A DNA stretch of 16,467 nt, from contig CALCUN010000120.1 in the NCBI GenBank assembly GCA_937906975.1, positions 1-16,467 of the forward strand, in the 5' to 3' direction. Both the position numbers and the translations under genes were made by a program. Shown here one piece after another: positions 1 to 6,044 of this stretch. The number at the start of each line of letters is the position of its first letter. The stretch's first letter is position 1. The DNA is from an uncultured Bacteroidales bacterium (lineage in GTDB: Bacteria > Bacteroidota > Bacteroidia > Bacteroidales > P3). The notes beneath the pieces were generated by a model, which searched no databases, was not told the DNA's origin, and worked only from the letters and a program-made list of their open reading frames with translations.

Positions 1-131
1 AATGGTGTAGTGTAAACACAGAAAAAGGAATGATATGTTTGCTATCTCCTGCTGCAAGTAGTTATGATATGTTTAAGAATTTTGAACACAGAGGAGAAGT
101 TTTCTCAAAGTTAGTTAAAGAAATTAAATAA
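1..131 (+). CDS. murD: UDP-N-acetylmuramoyl-alanine--D-glutamate ligase, C-terminal end (partial)
   Basis: The last 42 codons of a gene that begins before the window; reading starts with the codon at 3-5 and ends at TAA 129-131. The peptide contains [19 protein letters not shown], which matches the C-terminal signature of MurD ligases (usual form LLSPACASxDxFKNFExRG, followed by a short helix). MurD adds D-glutamate to UDP-MurNAc-L-alanine in the cytoplasm during peptidoglycan synthesis. The usual Cys of SPACAS is Ala/Ser here, which I take as normal family variation. The next gene, fbp, begins 9 nt after the stop with no terminator between, so the two are probably co-transcribed. The call rests on this one motif; the ATP-binding and central domains are outside the window. 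Confidence 0.75.
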   Translation, partial: WCSVNTEKGMICLLSPAASSYDMFKNFEHRGEVFSKLVKEIK

Positions 132-140
132 TAAAGCATT

Positions 141-2108
141 ATGAATACAGATAATATCACGATTTCGAACGAAGAATTAAAGTTCTATAATCAATTAGCT
201 AAGCAATTTCCAACCTTGCAAGCGGCAAGTACAGAAATAATTAAGTTAGAAGCAATACTTCTTTTACCAAAAGGAACAGAGCACTTCGTAACTGACATTC
301 ACGGAGAGTACGATACGTTTAATCATATCTTATCTAACGCTTCGGGAGCAGTAAAAAGAAAGATTGATGAGGTGTTTGGACACTCTATTTCAATTGCAGA
401 AAAAAATCAATTAGCAACAATTATCTACTATCCTGTAGATAAACTCTCTCAATTAAAGACAAAAGGAGTTGTAAACGAAGAATGGTACAGGCTTACTTTG
501 AATAAACTTGTTAAAGTGGCACGTCAAGTTGCTAAAAAGTACACTCGCTCCAAGGTAAGAAAGGCTATGGATAGCGAATACGCCTTTATCATGGAGGAGC
601 TTTTGAATGAAACAACCTCAGACAAACAAGCATACTATGATTCAATAGTTGAAACCATAGTTGATTTGAAACGTTCCGATAAATTCATAGAATCTATTTG
701 TACATTCATAAAAAGAATGTTGATAGACCGTCTTCACGTAATTGGAGACATATTTGACCGTGGTCCGAGAGCGGCTGACGTTATGGAACTTTTGAAAAAT
801 CACCATGCGGCTGACGTTCAATGGGGTAATCACGACATTATATGGATGGGGGCTGCATGTGGAAACAAGTTTGACGTAGCAGAAGTTATCCGTTTAACAG
901 CTCGTTATGGCTCGGTTGATACAATCGAAGATGATTATGGTATTAACCTAATGCCACTTGTTACTTTCGCACTTACTCACTATGAAAACGACCCTGCAAT
1001 CCCGTTCGTGCCAAAAGGAACTAAGCCAGAAAACTACAAAGATGCGAATGTGCGTTTGATGACTGTTATACATAAAGCAATAGCTGTAATAAGTTTCAAA
1101 TTAGAAGGGCAACTTGTGATGCGTAATCCTAACTTTGATATGTCGCATCGTTTATTGCTTGATAAAATCAACTACGAAAACGGAACAATTCACCTTGATG
1201 GAAAAGACTATGAATTGAAAGATGGATATTATCCAACAATAGATCCAAACGATCCTTACAAACTAACAGAGGAAGAAGAAGAAGTAATCACAAAAATAGC
1301 ACAATCATTCCTTAACTCAAGAAGATTACAATCAGATGTTTCGTTCCTATTCTCAAATGGTGGCGTTTACTCGGTTTGTAACAATACTTTGATGCTTCAT
1401 GGTTGTATTCCAATGAAGAATGAAACAGAGTTTAAAGAATTTAACCACAAAGGAAAAATGGTTAAAGGAAAAGAATTGCTTGATTGCTTAGAACAAACTG
1501 TTAGAAACGTGTGGGTAAATCGTTTTAATCAAACAAACGATGACAGAGACTACTTCTGGTATTTATGGTGTGGTGCTTGCTCGCCAATTTTCGGTAAACA
1601 CAGAATGGCAACCTTTGAAAGATACTTAATAGATGCGAAAGAACAACAAGAAGAAATCTTAGATAAATACTATACTTATAGAAATGACGTAGCCTTTTGC
1701 GAAAGAATTTTAGCAGAGTTTGGATTGCATAACGAAAAAGCAAGAATTGTAAACGGCCATGTGCCAGTAAAAGTTAAAAAAGGCGAAAGTCCAATAATGG
1801 CAAACGGCAGATTGCTTGTCATAGACGGCGGAATGTCGAAAGCTTATCAAAAAGAAACAGGAATAGGAGGCTACACTTTAGTTTCAGGTTCAAGCCGTCT
1901 ATTCTTAGTTGAACACGAACCGTTCTCATCTCCACAAGAATCAATAGAGAATGAAAGCGACATCATTTCAAAGAACTATTTGATAGAACAAAGAACTGAA
2001 AATATCCTAATAGGAGATACAGAACTCGGAGACGAACTAAGAGAACAAATCGCCAACCTAAAGAAATTAATCTACGCCTTTAACGAAGGTTTAGTGAAAG
2101 AAAGATAA
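141..2108 (+). CDS. fbp: Fructose-1,6-bisphosphatase, class III
   Basis: Cytoplasmic gluconeogenic enzyme that hydrolyses fructose 1,6-bisphosphate to fructose 6-phosphate and phosphate. At 655 residues it is close to the Bacillus subtilis class III enzyme (about 670) and unlike the shorter class I and II enzymes. Metallophosphatase motifs are seen in order: DIHGE at residues 52-56, GDIFDRG at 202-208 and GNHD at 229-232. Further conserved His-containing segments (LMLHGCIPM, FGKHRMATFERY, VNGHVPVK) lie in the C-terminal half, together with a glycine-rich stretch (DGGMSKAYQ ... GIGGYTLV). The ATG at 141 has no Shine-Dalgarno sequence, which is usual in Bacteroidota. It follows the murD end by 9 nt and is followed by a strong terminator. 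No truncation or missing motif is seen. Confidence 0.96.
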   Translation: MNTDNITISNEELKFYNQLAKQFPTLQAASTEIIKLEAILLLPKGTEHFVTDIHGEYDTFNHILSNASGAVKRKIDEVFGHSISIAEKNQLATIIYYPVDKLSQLKTKGVVNEEWYRLTLNKLVKVARQVAKKYTRSKVRKAMDSEYAFIMEELLNETTSDKQAYYDSIVETIVDLKRSDKFIESICTFIKRMLIDRLHVIGDIFDRGPRAADVMELLKNHHAADVQWGNHDIIWMGAACGNKFDVAEVIRLTARYGSVDTIEDDYGINLMPLVTFALTHYENDPAIPFVPKGTKPENYKDANVRLMTVIHKAIAVISFKLEGQLVMRNPNFDMSHRLLLDKINYENGTIHLDGKDYELKDGYYPTIDPNDPYKLTEEEEEVITKIAQSFLNSRRLQSDVSFLFSNGGVYSVCNNTLMLHGCIPMKNETEFKEFNHKGKMVKGKELLDCLEQTVRNVWVNRFNQTNDDRDYFWYLWCGACSPIFGKHRMATFERYLIDAKEQQEEILDKYYTYRNDVAFCERILAEFGLHNEKARIVNGHVPVKVKKGESPIMANGRLLVIDGGMSKAYQKETGIGGYTLVSGSSRLFLVEHEPFSSPQESIENESDIISKNYLIEQRTENILIGDTELGDELREQIANLKKLIYAFNEGLVKER

Positions 2109-2118
2109 GAAAAACAGA

Positions 2119-2160
2119 AAAAGCCTCTAAATAATTAATTGATTTAGGGGCTTTTATTTT
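2119..2160. terminator. Bidirectional intrinsic terminator between fbp and the DUF3990 cassette
   Basis: Arms 2119-2132 (AAAAGCCTCTAAAT) and 2142-2155 (ATTTAGGGGCTTTT) pair over 14 bp with one G-U pair and a 9-nt loop. A T run follows on +, and the complementary A-rich flank gives a T-rich tail on -. It sits 10 nt after the fbp stop and about 80 nt beyond the end of the convergent cassette, so it can stop both transcripts. Confidence 0.88.
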
Positions 2161-2242
2161 TTTTCTTAGGAATTGAAAATTTTTTCTTAGCTTTAGAAAA
2201 ATATTTCTTTGCTTTTTTTTATTTTTTCTTTGAGTTATTAAA
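2159..2242 (-). repeat. Four degenerate 21-bp tandem units at the 3' end of the cassette
   Basis: Four consecutive 21-nt units begin at 2159, 2180, 2201 and 2222. Read on +, three start with TTTTTT and all carry a core at the same offset: CTTAG at 2165 and 2186, CTTTG at 2207 and 2228. Core spacing is exactly 21 nt each time. In the sense of the adjoining - strand gene the motif reads CTAAGAAAAAA or CAAAGAAAAAA. The last unit overlaps the stop codon of the gene ending at 2238. Related arrays lie at 12275-12379 and 16242-16290. Confidence 0.75.
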
Positions 2243-2456
2243 CTTCTTTTTTTAGTTCTGCAAATAAATCAACCGGACCTAAGTGCCACATCTTTGTATT
2301 TTCGGTTTGAAGTTTTTGATAAAGTTTTGAGAAATAGACTTTCTTAATTGCTTCTAAAAGTGTTATCCCTCTATCTTGTGCAAGCATTGTGGATAACCAA
2401 CATATTTTTGATGGTAAAAGCAGATATAAATTTGCTTGGTTAATCTCTCCTATCAT
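2238..2456 (-). CDS. Small protein of the DUF3791/DUF3990 cassette, function unknown
   Basis: 72 residues, no signal peptide or membrane segment, probably cytoplasmic. It starts in a 4-nt ATGA overlap with the DUF3990-like gene and is preceded by a near-perfect Shine-Dalgarno sequence, so it is very likely translated. It begins with a leucine-rich stretch (NLYLLLPSKICWLSTMLAQ) and ends with a conserved-looking MWHLGPVDLF segment before a Lys/Glu tail. From memory, small proteins ending in a W-x-LGP motif accompany DUF3791/DUF3990 pairs in gut bacteria; I cannot name a family with certainty. It may be an antitoxin or accessory subunit, but no DNA-binding motif is visible. The stop codon lies inside the fourth unit of the 21-bp repeat array. 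Confidence 0.7.
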   Translation of the reverse strand: MIGEINQANLYLLLPSKICWLSTMLAQDRGITLLEAIKKVYFSKLYQKLQTENTKMWHLGPVDLFAELKKEV

Positions 2457-2938
2457 AATTTCACCTCCTTAACTTCTAAGAATTTCAATTCGCTTAATGC
2501 TTCTTTTGTATGGAACAAATATTGATCAACTAAATTATAAGTTTTCAATTCTGTAATTAACATTTGCTTACTAATAATGCCTCCTTCATATAAAGCAAAA
2601 GAAGCATATACCTTATCATTTGCCACAGGTCCATAAACAATATCGTATTTATGAGTAAACTCTATTTGCATTCGGTTTTTCATTACAAAATCTACCCATT
2701 CCTCTGTTGGTTCATCAAATATTAAAGAATTAAAATTAGGTAACTTCTCTTCTTCAAAATGATATAAATTAACAAAACCAATAGAACGTTTTTCTTCTAA
2801 TAGTCTGCGTTTTACCCAAGCAAGAGCTTGCTTATAAGAACTTGTTGTATAAAATCCATCTCCATAATCTAATTTTCTATTTGATTGACGTATTTCAGGT
2901 TTTTCAACAATTTCCAAACTACCATGGTATAATATCAT
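2453..2938 (-). CDS. DUF3990-like protein, possible ADP-ribosyltransferase-fold effector
   Basis: 161 residues, cytoplasmic by lack of a signal. It opens with ILYHGS (His5) and has DYGDGFYTTSS around Tyr30, then a helix with AxxWVKRR near residues 38-45, and later YDIVYGPVANDKVY and DQYLFHTKEAL near the C-terminus. This matches my recollection of the DUF3990 family. The YHGS and GxGFYxT pair resembles the His and Tyr motifs of PARP-like ADP-ribosyltransferases; the resemblance is seen, the activity is inferred. The third catalytic residue cannot be assigned with certainty. It is translationally coupled on both sides (ATGA with the upstream DUF3791-like gene and with the downstream small gene). 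A weak AAGGA lies a few nt before its ATG. Most likely the effector or toxin of a three-gene module. Confidence 0.8.
   Translation of the reverse strand: MILYHGSLEIVEKPEIRQSNRKLDYGDGFYTTSSYKQALAWVKRRLLEEKRSIGFVNLYHFEEEKLPNFNSLIFDEPTEEWVDFVMKNRMQIEFTHKYDIVYGPVANDKVYASFALYEGGIISKQMLITELKTYNLVDQYLFHTKEALSELKFLEVKEVKL
2461..2470 (-). promoter_or_regulatory. Near-ideal Shine-Dalgarno sequence inside the DUF3990-like gene
   Basis: On the - strand AAGGAGGTGA ends 4 nt before the ATG at 2456-2454. It is fully complementary to the standard 16S rRNA 3' end. The bases are the last codons (for KEV and part of K) of the DUF3990-like gene, so coding and initiation signals overlap. Almost every other start in this window lacks such a site. 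Confidence 0.8.
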
Positions 2939-3159
2939 AGGTTTTCCTTTTTTCGTATTTCTAAAAATTTATCTATATCTTCTAAAATCCAATGATGATT
3001 TTGTGTGTGTAGTATTTCGTAATGTTCTTCTAAGTATTCAAGCAATCCATATTTAGAAAAAATCTCCATTGCTTCTGCTCCGTCTATTGCTTTTGCATTT
3101 TTGTATTGTTCTATACAAAAAGAAATAAAATAACTCAGGTCTCGTTGATGTTTATCCAT
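2935..3159 (-). CDS. DUF3791-like small protein, possible antitoxin
   Basis: 74 residues, first gene of the cassette. The sequence (FISFCIEQYKNAKAIDGAEA, then YGLLEYLEEHYEILHTQ and WILEDIDKFL) matches my recollection of the DUF3791 family, small helical proteins usually encoded beside DUF3990 genes. The stop codon overlaps the start of the DUF3990-like gene as ATGA, so the two are expected to be made together. The gene-before-toxin order is typical of antitoxins, but that role is inferred. No Shine-Dalgarno is present, and no TAnnTTTGC promoter is visible in the 84 nt between it and dcp. Transcription may come from read-through past the hairpin at 3185-3219 or from a non-standard promoter. 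Confidence 0.82.
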   Translation of the reverse strand: MDKHQRDLSYFISFCIEQYKNAKAIDGAEAMEIFSKYGLLEYLEEHYEILHTQNHHWILEDIDKFLEIRKKENL

Positions 3160-3184
3160 TGCTTGCTTTTGGGTTTTTATGAGA

Positions 3185-3219
3185 AATCCGCAATGCTTTG
3201 CGTTTTAGCATTGCGGATT
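3185..3219 (-). terminator. Perfect 13-bp hairpin after dcp, probable terminator
   Basis: Arms 3185-3197 (AATCCGCAATGCT) and 3207-3219 (AGCATTGCGGATT) are exactly complementary, with a 9-nt loop. It lies 24 nt after the dcp stop. On the - strand the tail is only TTTCTCAT, a poor U tract, so termination may be incomplete. The hairpin could also act in the 5' leader of the cassette. Confidence 0.6.
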
Positions 3220-3243
3220 CTTTTACTTTAATTGCTTAAAGTC

Positions 3244-5346
3244 TTATTTTATTAAACCTCTGTTTCTTAATATTGCATTTAAGTCTGGTTCTGCTCCGCG
3301 GAAATCAACGTATAGTTCCATTGCATTTTTTGTGCTTCCGCTGCTTAATAATATTTTAAACTTACCTGCTGTTGTTGGGTCGAATATGTCGCCTGTTTGT
3401 TTGAAGGCTTCAAAGGCATCTGCGTCTAATGTTTCGCTCCAAGTGTATGAATAGTAGCCTGCGCTATATCCTCCATCGCCAAAGCAGTGTGAGAAGTAAG
3501 TTGAACGGTAGCGTGGTGGAATTTGTGTTAGCATTCCTATTTTTTCCATCGCTTGTTTTTCCATTTCTTGTGTGTTTACTTTTTCTCCTGCTTTTACTGA
3601 GTGGAAACACATGTCAAGATATGATGCTGCTAATATTTCGCTGAAGTTAAATCCTTGGTTGAAGTTGCCTGCTGCTTCCATTTTTGCAACTATTTCTTGT
3701 GGTATCACTTCGCCTTTTTCGTTTTTAGCATACATTTGTAATACTTCTGGTTGCATGCACCAGTGTTCTAAGATTTGTGATGGTAATTCAACAAAGTCTC
3801 TTGCTACGTTTGTTCCTGATACTGATGGATATGTACAGTTAGATAATAATTGGTGGATTGCGTGTCCCATTTCGTGGAATACTGTTAGGGCTTCGTCTGC
3901 TGTAAGTGTTGTTGCTCCACTTGGAGATTTTGCATAGTTGAAACATACTGTGATTATTGGTGTTATGTTTTTATCTCCTTGACGTGATTGTCCTCTGTAT
4001 TCATTACACCATGCGCCAGCGCTTTTGCTTTCTCTTGTATAAGGGTCCCAGTATAGGATTCCTACGTGTTCTCCTTTTTCGTTCTTTGCTTCAAATACTA
4101 AAACGTCTTCTGCATATACTGATATGTCTTTTCTTTCTGCAAAGCTAATGCCATATAGTTTTGTTAATACGTCAAAACATCCTTGTCTTACTTTGTTGAT
4201 TTCAAAGTATGGACGTGTTGATTCTGCATCAAAGCTATATTTTTGTTGGCGTACTTTTTCTGCATAGTAGTACATATCCCATGCTTCTAATTGTGCTCCT
4301 GGTACGTCTTTTGATAATAATGCTTGGAATTGTGCTGCTTCTTCTTTTGCAACTTTTACTGAGTATGATAATAGGTTTTCTAATAAGTTAAATACGTTTT
4401 TAGGTTCTTTTGCCATTCTTTCTTCTAATTGATAGTGTGCGAATGTTTCGTATCCTAAGATTTGTGCTTTTTGAGCTCTAAGTTCAGCCATTTTTGCTAC
4501 AAGTTCGTTGTTGTCGGTTTCGCCTCCCTTGTTGCAACGATTTGTTCTTGCAAGGAAGATTTCTTTTCTTAAATCTCTGTTGTCAGCGTATGTAACAAAA
4601 GGTATGAATGATGGATTGTCAAGTGTGAATATCCATTTTCCTTCTTGTCCTTTTTCTTTTGCTAATGCTGCTGCTTTTTCGATTTCGCCTTGTGGTAGGC
4701 CTTTAAGGTTTTCTTCTTTGTCTATTACTAATTGGTATGCTTTTGTTTCTTGAAGAAGATTTGCATCGAATTTTGCTTCTACTTTTGTTAGTTCTGCATT
4801 TACTTTTCTTAATTCTTCTTGTTTTGCTGCGTCAAGTAATGCTCCTGAACGTACGAATTTGTTGTAGGTTTTTTCTAATAATGCAAGTTGTTCGCCTGTG
4901 TAGTTTTGATTGTCTTTTGCATCGTAAACTTTTTTGATTTTAGCGAATAAGTCTGCATTCATTGAAACGTTGTCTGAATGTGTCGCCATCATTGGTCCTA
5001 CTTTTTCGTGTACTTTTTGTAATTCTTTAGATGTGTTTGCTGCCATCATGTTGTAGTACACTCCTGCAATTTTTGAAAGAGTTGCTCCTGCATAATCTAA
5101 CGCTGCTATTGTGTTTTCGAAGTTTGGTTCTTCTGCATTGTCGATTATTGCTTGGATTTCTTTGTTGTGTTCTTCCATTGCTACTTCAAAGGCTGGCAAA
5201 TAATGCTCTACTTTGATTTTTTCAAATGGTGCTGTTTCAAATGGGGTGTCCCATTGTTGTAACAAAGGATTGTCTGTGGCTTGTTTTTGAGAACAAGACG
5301 CTAATACAAGTCCTGCTGCTAAGATTGTCATAAGTGTTTTTCTCAT
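3244..5346 (-). CDS. dcp: M3-family peptidyl-dipeptidase lipoprotein
   Basis: 700-residue zinc metallopeptidase of the oligopeptidase M3 family. The zinc site HEMGH is at residues 491-495 and the third ligand fits Glu520 in DFVELPSQ. The C-terminal family signature (YFSHCFGDGGYSAGYYSYTW, then DADAF) is present. The N-terminus is a lipoprotein signal (MRKTLMTILAAGLVLASC, Cys18 as lipidated residue), so it should act in the periplasm anchored to a membrane, unlike cytoplasmic E. coli Dcp. The family removes C-terminal dipeptides or cleaves short peptides; peptidyl-dipeptidase is the usual name for Bacteroidota members of this type. It lies 28 nt after plsY in the same direction and is probably the last gene of the tpiA operon. 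Full length, with no lesions seen. Confidence 0.93.
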   Translation of the reverse strand: MRKTLMTILAAGLVLASCSQKQATDNPLLQQWDTPFETAPFEKIKVEHYLPAFEVAMEEHNKEIQAIIDNAEEPNFENTIAALDYAGATLSKIAGVYYNMMAANTSKELQKVHEKVGPMMATHSDNVSMNADLFAKIKKVYDAKDNQNYTGEQLALLEKTYNKFVRSGALLDAAKQEELRKVNAELTKVEAKFDANLLQETKAYQLVIDKEENLKGLPQGEIEKAAALAKEKGQEGKWIFTLDNPSFIPFVTYADNRDLRKEIFLARTNRCNKGGETDNNELVAKMAELRAQKAQILGYETFAHYQLEERMAKEPKNVFNLLENLLSYSVKVAKEEAAQFQALLSKDVPGAQLEAWDMYYYAEKVRQQKYSFDAESTRPYFEINKVRQGCFDVLTKLYGISFAERKDISVYAEDVLVFEAKNEKGEHVGILYWDPYTRESKSAGAWCNEYRGQSRQGDKNITPIITVCFNYAKSPSGATTLTADEALTVFHEMGHAIHQLLSNCTYPSVSGTNVARDFVELPSQILEHWCMQPEVLQMYAKNEKGEVIPQEIVAKMEAAGNFNQGFNFSEILAASYLDMCFHSVKAGEKVNTQEMEKQAMEKIGMLTQIPPRYRSTYFSHCFGDGGYSAGYYSYTWSETLDADAFEAFKQTGDIFDPTTAGKFKILLSSGSTKNAMELYVDFRGAEPDLNAILRNRGLIK

Positions 5347-5374
5347 ACTTTTATTTTTTTTAATTATTATTTTT

Positions 5375-6043
5375 TTAATCTACTGTTTTTTTGAATTTGA
5401 ATTTTGGTTCTTCGTGGTTGAGTAGTCGTTTTATGTTTTTTCTATGTGTCCATATTATGAATATTGCTACCAATACGGCAAATATCATTTGAACTAAATC
5501 AATTTTTTCGTGCATGAAAAGACATCGTCCACAATAGAAAATAGGAAATGAAATAGCTGCGCTGATTGAGGATAGGGAAACGTAGTGTGAAAGAATAAAT
5601 ACTACTATAAATACTGCTAATACGAGAGGTATTATCTTTATAAATAGTCCTATTACTATTCCAAGCATTGTCGCAACTCCTTTTCCTCCTTTGAATCCTG
5701 CAAAGATTGGTAGTGCGTGTCCGATTACGCAAAGTATTCCTATGCCTAATTGATAAAATATCAAATAATCGGTTCCTATTAGTTCTACTCCAAAGATTCT
5801 TGATAGATAAATGGCAAACCAACCTTTGAAAGCGTCAATGCAAAGTACAAATACACCTGGAAGTAATCCCAAAACTCTTATTGTGTTTGTTGCTCCTGCG
5901 TTTTTGCTACCTTTTTCTCTTACATCTATTCCGTAAAACGACTTTCCTATCCAAACAGCTGAGGGAATTGAACCTAAAAGGTATGCAATTATTCCTCCTA
6001 TTATTAGGGCTAATATTACGGGTATTGTGATTGTGATTGTCAT
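5375..6043 (-). CDS. plsY: Acyl-phosphate:glycerol-3-phosphate acyltransferase PlsY
   Basis: 222-residue inner-membrane enzyme that transfers an acyl chain from acyl-phosphate to glycerol 3-phosphate, giving lysophosphatidate, the first step of phospholipid synthesis. Conserved motifs are visible: GSIPSAVWIGK followed by GSKNAGATNTIRVLG near residues 24-57, GHALPIFAGFKGGKGVATMLG in the middle, and a C-terminal WTHRKNIKRLLNHEEPKFKFK tail. Several hydrophobic segments alternate with these loops, as expected for the family. The start follows the stop of the 1509-residue gene by 1 nt, and an AGGAGG formed by that gene's poly-Glu codons lies 9 nt upstream, so translation is probably coupled. Length is normal for the family. 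Confidence 0.95.
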   Translation of the reverse strand: MTITITIPVILALIIGGIIAYLLGSIPSAVWIGKSFYGIDVREKGSKNAGATNTIRVLGLLPGVFVLCIDAFKGWFAIYLSRIFGVELIGTDYLIFYQLGIGILCVIGHALPIFAGFKGGKGVATMLGIVIGLFIKIIPLVLAVFIVVFILSHYVSLSSISAAISFPIFYCGRCLFMHEKIDLVQMIFAVLVAIFIIWTHRKNIKRLLNHEEPKFKFKKTVD

Positions 6044-6044
6044 C

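Noticed and set aside
2098..2115. A further copy of the repeat motif across the fbp stop (AAAGATAAGAAAAA)
   Set aside because: It resembles AAAGCTAAGAAAAA but is a single copy with a mismatch in the core and no 21-nt partner, so chance in A-rich DNA is enough.
2201..2211. Promoter-like ATTTCTTTGC on + between fbp and the cassette
   Set aside because: It lacks the TA of TAnnTTTGC and no + strand gene follows; it is explained as part of the repeat array.
2159..2242. CRISPR array or insertion-sequence end
   Set aside because: Units are contiguous with no unique spacers, there is no cas gene, and there are no terminal inverted repeats or target duplications.
3185..3219. Phage or element attachment site
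   Set aside because: The hairpin is not repeated at the other end of the cassette and no integrase is present.
3429..5216. Several + strand open frames opposite dcp
   Set aside because: They are leucine-rich antisense shadows of the M3 peptidase, without start signals or domain features.
5499..5822. 107-residue - strand frame inside plsY
   Set aside because: It overlaps plsY on the same strand in another frame; plsY carries all family motifs and this one has none.
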